Shown piece by piece: positions 38,983 through 48,468 of a DNA stretch of 64,000 nt. Under the pieces are notes generated by a model that saw only the letters and a program-made list of their open reading frames with translations, was not told the DNA's origin and made no database searches. Source of the DNA: Sipunculus nudus (taxonomy: Eukaryota > Annelida > Sipuncula > Golfingiida > Sipunculidae); contig CM049306.1 in assembly GCA_026874595.1 (NCBI GenBank), positions 18,345,019-18,409,018 of the forward strand, in the 5' to 3' direction. The first letter of the stretch is position 1. The number at the start of each line of letters is the position of its first letter. Made by a program: the position numbers and the translations under genes.

Positions 38983-41900
38983 CGTTTTAATCTATGCTAA
39001 GAACAGTTACGTGGATTTTGCGGATCAGAGCCAGTGAAAGGAACTATAAAGAAAGCAGTGCGTGTGCCCATGTGTGTGTGTGTGTATCTTGTTACGGAAC
39101 CTGATATCAACAGATCACGAATGCGTGATGAACACAAATCTTGTAATGGAGATAAAAAAATCAGATTCTGTAACACTTGGTAGCGTGAAATGTCTAGGGG
39201 AATGAATAAAGAAGTCAGTGGTATTTTGTTAACAAATAACCATAATTTATTCTTAAAACAACCCAAACATTACAATACACCAAATCAATACTATTATACA
39301 GTAAAACAGCGGTATAACAACAAGTCAATACAATCACACAGTAAAATACACAAAGTGCACAGTACCTGGACACCACTACCGTCACAACGATAAGTTCTTT
39401 AAATGTATACTCTCGGAGAATGACAGTCCAGTGTAAAGATCTTGTAACAATCCAGAAAGTAAACTGAAATCCAAATGCTAAAAATCCAGGAGAAAGTCTG
39501 AAGAAAATCTATAATTGCCGCACTCGTCTGATAAGGTCCCAGAAACTGACACACGCTTCTGCGTCCGCTGGAAATCTTCTCTGCTGTTCTCCCGGCTCTA
39601 AAACACAGCCCCTTATATACTCTTCACCCAAAGCCGAGAATTTTCCACTTCTCGAACAGTCCAAAAGATCTTACACAACACAGTAAACACGCGTTACAGG
39701 AATCATCTAGAAGAACACCGCTGTGCGTGCCCCCCCCCCCCCCCATATACCAGGGTCCACACGTGACTCACGACCAGGCGAGAAAGCCCAAGGCTAGCAT
39801 GACAACCAGTGCGGATTATACTGCGAATGTAACAAACGGCCCGGTGAGGGTGTCACAACACGAGTTACGCCCGTGTCACACAATAAAAAGAGCACCTGTA
39901 ACAATCTAATAACTAAATAAAATAGTTGTTAGGTATAACTTAAAAAATACCAAAACGTGGACCCATTATTCTTTGTAAATTTGAAAATCCAGCTTTTCTT
40001 AAGTGCCACAGCAATTATATACATATAAAATAGAATACATATTAAGCTGTATACAGTACACCGACAACTACCAGCTGATGAAACAGATACTAGCATATGG
40101 CTGTTACTGATTTAGAATTGAAGTGAAACTAAATCTATTAAAGGAAAAAAGCTATATCAGGTTTTTAATTTCATATAATTTTACTCCAGTTGTTAACTTT
40201 TTCTTTCGATCATTTATTATAGCTAGTTTACAAAAAAAGTTACAACAATTAAATTTAAACTGACCAAATGAACTTTGAGACAAATATTTTATGCAGATAT
40301 ATTCAAACATATTCTTAGAGTACCATATTTAAATAAGTATAAAAAAGTAAATTTAAACATTTTAGAATTTTAAATGATAACTCAAAACCGTGGCATTTTA
40401 GAACAACAGCACTGAGGTTACCATAAACATGCGAGCAGATTTCTATTGGACAATCACAGAGCACAAATCAAACGTACCTCCGCCATTTTTGTAACACAGA
40501 TAAGGGAACCGCCATACATTTCCAAGGCCAACAGCAAACCCTAGTACACTCAGAAGGAACTCCCACTGGTTTGCCCACTGTCCTCGTGCTGGTTGCTCGC
40601 TCTCAGTGCTGTCTGTGTCGCCGTCTGTTGGCACTGAGGTGTAATTCCCCTCAGCCTGGTCTTCTTCCTTCAAGGTGTGATTCATCTTGTGTCCTCTGTC
40701 AAATAAACAAATGAGCGTATTACCACTACAGAATTAATATACGGACTGAGCGTCCTGTAGCACGGGGCCTCACTATCTGGGGTGCCTTGGCCTCCTGCCG
40801 AGAAATGACATGTGATAAGTTTGCCTCCACAAATCTAGACAAGAACTGTTCTCACATTGTATATCATTATGCTGCCATGTTTGAATACATAATTACATAT
40901 ATTAATTTTCTATGTTAACGTCTCCATTAAATCCATATAGAATATGGTAAAGTTTGTAGGAATTTTTTGTCAATGATAAATCCCAAAGTTCTGTTTTCAT
41001 TGAGCATTTGCTTGCCTCAGACCGTTTACTCTTTAGTATACAGTACACGGGGCACAATGTAAAAAAATAAATCATCACCATGGCTTCACTTTTTATAAAC
41101 TTAGAAGTATGATTTTCCCGATTTGAAATGCCAGGACAAAATAATAAACACATTTTACCCCCCCCCCCCCCCTTCTTTGCCGTAGTATCCTTCCTGTGAG
41201 TCTGTGTGAAACCTTTCACTCAATAGTTAATCAATTAGACTGGCATCTCATTACTATGTACTTCTTCCTTTTATTTTTTAATATTTTACAAATTACTGGA
41301 CATGACTTTATATGCTAAATACGATGGTAAAAGAGCGAGGCGTGCTACTCAAATGCATTCAACGTCGTAGCTTGACCCCCGTTTGTGTAACTTCTTGAAG
41401 ATGAATTGTTAGTTCTTTTCATGAGGATTATTGTCTCGTGTAATAAAATGACTGCCGTAATTCACTGTAGTTTCAAAATATGGTCATTTTGAATGAACAT
41501 AATAGCCCAACAACTGTTCCAAGAGCATGTGAAAACAATATTTCATTTTTATTCTTTTATATACCCAATAGCATTATAATTTGAAAGTTAATATCCAAAT
41601 TCTGAACAGTTTTACTTAAATTTAACTTTCATGTATCCTGTATGATATAGTGAAACTTTTATTTAAAATTAAATACGGGAATATAATAAAAATATTGTTA
41701 AATCCTCAAAATATCAACGAATATTAGAGAGTTCAAAATTTCTGTATACCACAAGCACAAATTTCAGAATAGGCACTTGCAAGCTGGCCAATGTATATTT
41801 AGTTATTAAGGAAAATCTGAAACAATGATTACATGTGTTCATGAAACAGTACTCAAACCTTGTAGTAACACCAGAGTGCCCCCTACGGACCGGATCCAGG

Positions 41901-44106
41901 GCGAGGTTATGGGTGTTTTAAATATCCATACACAGCAAAAATATATTCATTGCAGTTATACTATGTAATGTTTTTAGTAAAATAATTGTGACTTTATTAT
42001 TTGATTTGTAAAAAAAAGCATTCTTTTAAAGCATGCTTTCTCCGCCCCCCCCCCCCCCCCCCCCCTACAAAGAATCCTGGATTTGGTCCAGTTTTTCAGC
42101 AACAGTGAATGATTGTTGTGCACCAGAAGCAATAATTTTTTACGTTAATCGTGTGAAAGTGTCGGCTATTTTGATATGATTACTGGAAAATAATGCATTA
42201 TGGAAGGCATTAAGACAATCGACCTGTCACGTCGGCTGGTTCATTCAATATGACACAGTCTTCCAGGTCACCTGACAAGAGTTGGACGTTTGTCCTCGAG
42301 AAACATACGATTCAGCGGTGATCGGCGAAGCTATTTTTGTAGGATTTTACCATTAGCAAATAAAGAAAATAAAGGGGACAAAGGTGAATTACTTTGTGTT
42401 GAAATCACGTCGCAGTGTATGCTGTAAAGATAATAAAGATACAGATTCCTTAGGCGTACACCTGCACGCCTATCATGTATGTAAATATAAATATATCAAC
42501 CAGTTACCTGTATCGTGTTACCCGGGATAGAGCCTTATATTAACGAATATATAAATATCTAATATTCACCGTGTATATAAAAAGAAACACAAATTGAAAC
42601 GCTCCACACAGCTCTTGTAAATTATAAGCGGAATTTGGAGCTAATGAGCTACAAGGAGCCATTGAAATCCTAACCAGCACCACTACCGTGAATTTCCGAT
42701 TCTTAACTGAGGTGAATTAAGTTTGCAATTAGGACAAGACAGTTAAGTAGATGTCGCGGACCAATATGTATAATGAGTACAAATATATAAATAAATAAAT
42801 GATCTTATAGGCAGCTTTTAAACTACCTTTCCAGTAGAATGTATGCGGTTTCTTGCTTACTCCGCGTACATATTAATGAATTGTTAAAGTAATTCCTGTG
42901 AATAAAAGTTATGCCCTCTGTGACGGATGGATGAATTTGTTTATCTATCAAGTCACAAACAACCTACGAATTTGACTGTCGTACGATTTCAGCAGGTCGT
43001 AGGTTAGGGAGTTTTTAAAATTTCGTGGAAGCTTCCACTTATAAAATTTATGTTGCACAATGGTCGTGGGAAAATCGGTAAGGTCTGTCTAGTCTAATCG
43101 TACACTCTTTCTGCATAGGTCATGTGAGGTCCCTACTATGGTCGTAATACGAAAGAAAAGTTTCTTCAATTTTCTGTCGTTAACCTGCCATATATATGTT
43201 TTGTACGATGTATGTGACTTAGGCTTTTAGTAAACAGGGCACATACGCTGAGGTTTAGAAACAGGAAAAAATATGTAACATAAGGTGGTTGGTTGCATAT
43301 TTTAATCTAGCTGCAGAAACGCCTTTTGCAAAACTCTGGACCGTCCGACCTTCCGACAGATGCCCTTATTGATTAATTGTTATTTTAATGGCTGGCTACA
43401 CATCTAAATAAAACTTGGATATATACAAAACGAACTGCATGTGTGCGTTGAGATCAGTGTTTTCTGGCCCATGCATTTCTATAAAGGGTTCAATGGAATT
43501 ACCTTTAATTAACAGCAGCCAAATATCGGCTATCCATGAATTCCCCAAAGATCAACGCAATCATTGAGATATTTTATCTAGAGTAAGAATTTCATACATC
43601 AACAGGCGAAATGTTATTTTTTTTCAACAACAGTCCTCAACAACAGGTTTGAAAAACTGGCCGGACCGATTTTCTTTATTTTTGCATGGTAACAATTTGA
43701 TGTGCATTTGATGCACAATGTTTTTAGTTTTTTGGTTGAGTGCAAATGTTTTGTTTTAAGTCTGATTTTCTAATTACTAAAACACACTTGTAAAACTCGT
43801 AACTCCCAAAATATAGGCCATATGTGCAGTGACCTACTTTTTGGCATGCGAGGAGATTTAGCAAGGGCCTGTCTTGTTATCATGTTAGTAGTTTTTAGTT
43901 CAACCGGTTACGAATTGTGCCTTGTTAAAGGACGGACAAACGGACAGACAACGGACAAAGGGTGATCGCTATAGCTCATATGACCTATGCATGCTATGGC
44001 AAACTGAGCTGAAAAATAAGGGGTGTTTATAAAATGTTATGGCCGTAATGATTGCGACACGATATCTCTGATGTCAGCATATACCTTTTTTTCTAAACTC
44101 AATGGT

Positions 44107-44140
<34 letters not shown>

Positions 44141-44718
44141 AATTCGTACAAAATCGTGATGGCTTGTTAGTGTCACGGTCATTAACATTGGCAGTATAGG
44201 TTCTAAAAACACGTGTATAGCCGTATCGGCCACTAATGCCAGTAATTCTTAATGCTATAGTAATGGCACTATGTCTGCTCTATAAATGGGATCTGAGAAT
44301 GAATGATAAATAAATGGTGGTATTATTTATTACCGCTACTTATAATGACTTTATGTTAATTACTATAATTTAGACATCTTTCTAGTCTGAGACCTGTGTG
44401 CCGTTTAATTATATGTTTTGGAACATACTCTTATACGAATACTCCAGTCTCAACACCAGTTTCGGCACCCCTGTAGGCTGTAAACAGACTGTTTAGTGAA
44501 AGTTGTTTCAAACAGAACTTAGTTTTACTGGAAGTCAGGCGTCAGTTCACGTCGTCAAACTAAGATGACAGGCACAAGTAGGCCTACCTAGGCGTGTTGT
44601 GACCTTGTAGGTCTTACTAAGATTGCATTGTTCTTGTACTGGTTTTCATATAACTGATATACAGAAAAAGTAGGCGCCAGAAGCATAAGATAATTAATAA
44701 AACTCACCCGGAAGCCAT
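21733..44718 (-). CDS. SLC6 family Na+/Cl--dependent transporter, 15 coding exons
   Basis: Minus-strand exons: 44718-44708, 40695-40478, 36744-36613, 36281-36137, 35513-35361, 33442-33310, 32123-31989, 30601-30498, 30133-30009, 27559-27447, 26716-26582, 25632-25530, 23843-23743, 22313-22143, 21813-21733 (1860 nt, 619 aa, TAA). All junctions are GT-AG with matching phase. The product is a plasma-membrane symporter with 12 helices. TM1 has [15 protein letters not shown], then CYKNGGG (residues 71-77). TM2 carries GQYTS, whose Tyr104 is the expected chloride ligand. Extracellular loop 2 has the Cys161/Cys170 pair and several N-glycosylation sites. TM6 has ALGSYN and TM8 has GLDSQ (Asp421-Ser422, sodium site 2). 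Length is normal. The sequence falls with GABA/taurine/creatine-type SLC6 members; GFAVGLGN is the creatine-transporter-like form, whereas GAT2/3, betaine and taurine carriers have Glu there. Substrate not assigned. Pro330 in the TM6 linker is unusual. The 11-nt first coding exon is inferred from one donor and phase. Confidence 0.9.
23999..24170. repeat. 49-bp tandem duplication followed by poly-G/poly-C tracts
   Basis: GGTTGTGGCATGAAGGGCAA occurs twice, 49 bp apart, and runs into a G tract (about 24117-24136) and a C tract (about 24150-24170). The region lies in the SLC6 intron between coding exons 12 and 13. The G and C tracts could pair with each other. Confidence 0.7.
28330..29365 (-). 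repeat. Dispersed repeat, AGCTCAG/GGACGG family, copy 1
   Basis: The right end reads ACGAATTGTGCC, a GGACGG tract and then CTATAACTCAGATGACC and AGCTGAGCTAAAA. The same order of blocks occurs at 43860-44015 and, in the opposite orientation, at the start of 45190-47090. The left limit is vague, and there is internal repetition of TTTCTAGGTCCA. It lies in an SLC6 intron. Superfamily unknown. Confidence 0.45.
29571..29943. repeat. ~190-bp tandem duplication next to an SLC6 exon
   Basis: ATCAACTATCGAATTCACG (29571) and ATCAACTATTGAATTCACG (29764) begin two near-identical copies, each with a poly-C or CCCACC tract and ending GGCTTTACTCTATGATG. The second copy ends about 65 bp from the SLC6 exon at 30009-30133. 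It is a recent local duplication. Confidence 0.85.
30655..30870. mobile_element. Possible hAT-like MITE remnant with C tract
   Basis: GGGGTTCAGGGGGTCCGGAA at the left, a C tract, and CCTGGATCCGCC at the right resemble the 54605-54816 repeat, which begins CAGGGGCGGATCCAG. A CAGGGGCGGATCC terminus is seen in many animal hAT-type MITEs. Target duplications could not be fixed here. Confidence 0.3.
31148..31220. repeat. Short tandem duplication (two full 30-bp units)
   Basis: AAAGTTGTGACATCTACAGG and its continuation ACTACTTGGT are repeated exactly twice, with a third unit started (AAAGTTGCGACT). Intronic in the SLC6 gene. Confidence 0.85.
32103..32508. repeat. Minisatellite derived from an SLC6 splice acceptor
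   Basis: The unit of about 45 bp contains GTAGCCGTCACATACACCAC, which on the minus strand is the intron end TTTGTAG plus the first ~20 nt of the SLC6 exon at 32123-31989. The genuine junction (32103-32146) is unit one. Further copies begin near 32147, 32239, 32285, 32376, 32421 and 32464, and two degenerate copies (AGCTGGTACAAACACCACC) lie between them. Every good copy keeps an AG followed by GTGGTGTATGTGACGGCTAC, so the intron now carries a row of potential duplicate 3' splice sites upstream of the real one. The array grew toward the intron only. Confidence 0.9.
33700..33985 (-). mobile_element. tRNA-derived SINE, copy 1
   Basis: Read on the minus strand the head GTCGCTCAGGGGTAGAGCAC is A-box-like. 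It is followed by GGGAGATCGTGA and a degenerate B box, then a body with CCGAGGCGGTGAGA, GTCGGCCCC and GGGTGAGCGCTCT. The same body follows a better B box in the copy at 36828-37135. The element sits in the SLC6 intron between coding exons 5 and 6. The 3' limit is approximate. Confidence 0.68.
34303..34372. repeat. (AT)n microsatellite
   Basis: About 70 bp of AT dinucleotide, once interrupted, in an SLC6 intron. Confidence 0.9.
36828..37135 (+). mobile_element. tRNA-derived SINE, copy 2
   Basis: A degenerate A box (GGTGGAGCCCAGGGCTC) and a clear B box (GTGAGTTCAAATCTC) are spaced as in a tRNA. They are followed by the same body as copy 1: CCGAGGCGGTGAGA, TCGGCCCCCACTCAGGGTG and AGCGCTCT. It lies in the SLC6 intron between coding exons 2 and 3, in the orientation opposite to copy 1. 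There is no obvious poly-A tail. Confidence 0.7.
38938..38981. repeat. (AT)n microsatellite
   Basis: AT dinucleotide run about 110 bp before the solo LTR at 39090. Confidence 0.9.
39090..39903 (-). mobile_element. Gypsy solo LTR, 814 bp, minus orientation
   Basis: On the plus strand it begins TGTTACGG and ends CTGTAACA, flanked by the 4-bp duplication ATCT (39086-39089 and 39904-39907). It aligns over its whole length, in reverse, with the solo LTR at 13590-14390; for example GTCATGCTAG and GGGCTTTCTCGCCTGG are shared. It carries a C tract near 39730. It is inserted in the SLC6 intron between coding exons 2 and 3, antisense to nothing known, since the gene is also on the minus strand and the LTR is in the same sense as the gene. 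Confidence 0.88.
40696..43859. other. SLC6 first intron, mostly featureless
   Basis: If the micro-exon at 44708-44718 is right, this is most of a 4.0-kb first intron. Poly-C tracts occur near 41158-41172 and 42043-42065. I saw no exon, RNA gene or element with definable ends. Confidence 0.4.
43860..44015 (-). repeat. AGCTCAG/GGACGG repeat family, copy 2 (fragment)
   Basis: It contains ACGAATTGTGCC, then GGACGGACAAACGGACAG, then CTATAGCTCATATGACC and ACTGAGCTGAAAAA, the same block order as copy 1 near 29270-29365. Confidence 0.5.
44104..44138. repeat. Long poly-G tract
   Basis: About 33 consecutive guanines, the longest of many G or C homopolymers in the window. It could form G-quadruplexes; its exact length is likely uncertain in the assembly. 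Confidence 0.85.
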
Positions 44719-44900
44719 TGGCATTACACAATCGCCTTACGCACTACTAGCATGGAAACAAACACGTGTTTTACACTCGTACTTACTCCAAGACTAGAGG
44801 AACGTCACTGGGGTCACGTGATTCAGCAGACAGACACTGTTTATCTCCACCAGAGGTCGCTGCCGCTAAGTTATTGTAGCGGATTAACCTCTGGTGTAGA
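44719..44900 (-). promoter_or_regulatory. Probable SLC6 promoter/5' UTR region
   Basis: On the minus strand, upstream of the proposed start ATG at 44718, there is a second strong donor (TTGGA then GTAAGTAC, near 44786), so an alternative non-coding first exon is possible. Within about 100 bp further up are GTGACGTTCC, a half CRE, and CACGTG, an E-box. No TATA box is seen. Placement rests on exon 1 being correct. Confidence 0.35.
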
Positions 44901-45189
44901 CAGATTTTGCTTAGTTTAGCCAGAGCTTATAAACACCTATTATAAGCTCTCTGGTTTAACAACCATTCGCTATAAGTCGTTGTCGGAGATCCCTACACAG
45001 TGGCTTCACTCATTCTTTATCTGTATCGCAGGATTTTTTTTCTTCTCTGTAGATTATTTGATTAGTGACAAATTGACAACGCCCGTCTTGAGTCTGAATG
45101 GATTCTGATTAGGCCTGTCACGCAACGCTATTTTTTAATGAAAGAACAATCAAATAGGCCCTGGGTTACACGGCTTCTGTTTTACAATT

Positions 45190-47090
45190 TTAGCTCAGCT
45201 GACTATAAGTCATCTGAGCTATAGTCGTGGTCCTTTGTCCGTCCGTCCGGCCGGCCGTTCGTCCGTCCGTCCATTAACGGTGAACGTTCTGAAACCGTTG
45301 CACCTATGAATCCAAATTTTTGCATACAGTTAGATGTCCCCAACATCTCCTATGAAACCGAAAATTGAGTTACTAGGACTTCGTTCCTTCGAAATATTAA
45401 GGAAAAACCTCCGTTTTCCATAAAAAAAGCCATTTTTACACTTCAAGGCTGCCTAATATTAAAGCCACTGGTCTGTTTTTGATCATATTTAGTATTCATA
45501 TTCTTCCCTACATTTTCTATTAACATACCAAAAAAAAATTAAGTCAGTATTGAGTATTATTTTGAAGTTATGGGCCCAAATATAATGCATTTTTTTTAAA
45601 AACCAGGAAATATATTTACTCACTTTACATGAGAATTGGTGAAGCTGGAGACTTTTTCTTCAGGGATATATCTTTATTAAATCCATATTCAATTGTTAAC
45701 CCAAAATTAGATCTGAATTTTGCAAATTTTTTAAGTTATTAGCATAAATAAAAAATTGATACCTTAAGTTTTGTCCAACTTTAGCTACGGCACATTTTTT
45801 CCCTGTAAGCAGTGTTGATTTAATTTTCATAACATATACATAAGGATTTAATTTGTTAAAATCTGAAATTTCAAAGGAAATGATTGAAAAGAGAAGCTTT
45901 TATTCAAGTTTCCATATACCATGTCAAGTGTTGTTTACATCAGGCCTACCTAGTAGTACAGCCTTCACTTGTATTATGTAACCCTCTCCAGGGAGCTTTC
46001 CTTGGCTCAGCTTGGCCACTACCAGCAGGCTTCCCCTCTGCCCTGCACCCCCCCCCCCCCTCACTCCCCCAGCCGGTGCATAAACTAGATGAATGTTATA
46101 ATTTTCTGTATTTGATCCATCCTTATTCTAGGCTATGCTACATTTTAGATTTTGTATTGTACCACCAGGGTTACAATGATCAAAGTGCACATTTAATTGT
46201 GTCCACAAAGTGATTTATTGCTATATGAAAGTGTGGATGTTCATCAGATAAGGAATTACTTTCACCAGGTGTGAAATTGAATATTAATTCCAGTAATAAA
46301 TTATAGCTGAGATAGTAATTAGCACAATGATGTTGTTTGTCCCTCATTCAACTAAAAGTTTGTATACTTTATTTGAAAAGATGGTTTTATTTTATCAAAT
46401 TTACTGAATCTTTTATTTCATTAAATAAAATTAAGCATGTTTACTGAAAACTCAAATGTGCAAAACTTTTTAATAGTGTTTCAAGGAATAATCTTGAAGA
46501 TGCCATGTTATGGATTCATTTTCTTTTGAATTCAGTTTAAACATTTGTGATTTAAAAATAATTAAATATATGTGTATGCATAATATGACCCGATATGAGC
46601 TACACTCTGGATAAATTATGATTGCTACTTAGAATTCTGATATTTTAACTTATATTTTCATATTTTTTTATTACAAATTTATAAAACTTGTAAATGAAAA
46701 AAAAATTAATCTGATAAAAAACTATTAATGGAAAAAGTGGATATGCTAAAAAATAGGCTCAAATATAAACTTAAATGCATTATTCCCTTGAAAGTGAAGT
46801 AAAGGTATTAGTCCATTCTGTCCACTTGCCTATCCATCTGTAAATTTTTCATATGCATCACAGTATCTCAAAACTTTTACTGTTTTTCTTCATGACAGTA
46901 TTGTCAGAGTATTAGTTTTGCAATCATATATTTAGAACTTTATTATAACCAAGTAGGAGGGCCCCTTTCCTCTTAGCTTCCATATGCTTGTATATATGAA
47001 AAGGATTACAATAGAAAATTTTGCATGTTTTGCATTTGCAAAAATTTCAAACTTCAGCTGAGCGCCGTGACACATGGGTCCCTTGTTTTA
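45190..47090 (+). repeat. AGCTCAG/GTCCGTCC repeat family, copy 3 (long)
   Basis: It starts TTTTAGCTCAGCTGAC, then GAGCTATAGTCG, then a GTCCGTCCGTCC tract. It appears to end CAGCTGAGCGCCGTGACAC before CCCTTGTTTT. Its first 120 bp are the reverse complement of the ends of copies 1 and 2. The interior is AT-rich and non-coding. Ends containing AGCTCAGCTGA and CAGCTGAGC suggest imperfect terminal inverted repeats. No target duplication was established. Confidence 0.45.
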
Positions 47091-47685
47091 ATGTTGTACC
47101 ACACTCACAAAACTACTGTTGATGGCCTTGTCTGAATGGAACAGTATGATAAACTCAGTGAATTCAACGTCATTCAACCGCATGATTATAACAACAATAA
47201 TAATAATAACAATAATTATAATAAAAATAATATTAATATTAATATTATATCTTGTTCAGAGGATTGCAGAATATCATACAGAGTAAATACCACATTAAAA
47301 GCGAATTTCTCTCAATGAATCATGATGATTATGACAGTTATTAAAGTGTAAATAAACAAGTTTAAGTATCTTTTGCGGCTGTTTACCGGGCGTTCACATA
47401 TTTAATGTAATTAAATATGCAATTTAAGGATACGTTGGATCGGCGTTGGAAAACGCAGCAAGAGGTCCAAGATTCAACGCCCCTCCCTCTTCCCTCCCTC
47501 CTATCTTTTAGGAAAAAAATCATGATATGTCAGTTTAACGTCAGTGATTAGTTCTAAACTCGCAGCATAGCGCAACGTTTGATTTCTGGATTTTCCTAGC
47601 CCCGTTGCTCGGATACCTGAAACATTCTAAAACAATTACATATCATTTTGTTACCTTCAACTTCTTTCAATATACAGTGTAGCCT

Positions 47686-47687
<2 letters not shown>

Positions 47688-47757
<70 letters not shown>
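47688..47757. repeat. (AT)n microsatellite abutting the Penelope-like element
   Basis: The AT run passes directly into the first base of the left direct repeat. A matching AT run lies just beyond the other side of the element at 51921, which suggests insertion into an AT microsatellite. Confidence 0.88.
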
Positions 47758-47759
<2 letters not shown>

Positions 47760-48468
47760 TAACAGAATGAAGACGCCTTAGTGTTGACTAACTGTTTAAT
47801 TCAACCACGAGCTTTCGAAGCTTATAGCTTCTTCATCAGGTGTCAAGTGGAAAGGTATAGAAATCGGCTGTATATATATGTTAGATAAACAATTTCTAAT
47901 GATCATAATGCATGGTATAGTGTAATGGATCTGTGATTGGCTATTCTGAATTTATATCATGTTGACCCGGGTTCCGAGTGTGTCATTGTTATTTACCCAT
48001 AATGCTAGGTTATGACTGTCCGGGTTATGTTGAGTTCATGTCCTCTGACATAATAAAGGTTTAAAATTCATTATGCTCATCGGCTCAATGTTGATGATGA
48101 TTGACGACTGATGTGGTGGCGATCTGGTTGTGCAAGTCCATGATTATGAATAGAGATAATCCATATGTAAATGGTGTATTAAATGATATATTAAAAAGTC
48201 TGTATCAGAAAGTTTACGTATAGGATGATGACGTTTGTTGATTACTTGATATTATTATTGTGTGTAAGCTTGAGAGGTGATCTCACAACACGGCGGTATC
48301 AGTGGCGGGAATGTGCACGTATGCATGAGGAATGACGTCACGTCATTATCAATATGGAGGGGTCGTTCGGTGCTATTAATATTATGGTATGTCTCAATGT
48401 CTGTAGTGTGCCATGAAACCGGCATCGCGATTTAATCCTTTCCTTATGGTGTCAAATTTATCAATCAG
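47754..48468 (-). repeat. Penelope pseudo-LTR, downstream copy
   Basis: This 715-bp direct repeat is identical in length to 51182-51896. Differences seen include GGCTATTC/GGCTACTC, CCCGGG/CCCAGG, TTGTTG/TTGTCG and GACGTC/GACGCC. The ORF's last 25 codons and stop lie within it. Confidence 0.92.
47813..47839 (-). ncRNA. Hammerhead-ribozyme-like core, downstream copy
   Basis: The minus strand reads CUGAUGA, then a 5-bp stem (GAAGC/GCUUC) with loop UAUAA, then GAAA. These are the conserved core boxes and stem II of a hammerhead. Hammerheads are known in Penelope pseudo-LTRs. I could not identify convincing stems I and III or the cleavage site by eye, so activity is uncertain. Confidence 0.5.

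Noticed and set aside
45884-46213. 109-codon frame with a proline-rich stretch
   Set aside because: It crosses a poly-C tract in a dispersed repeat and matches no family.
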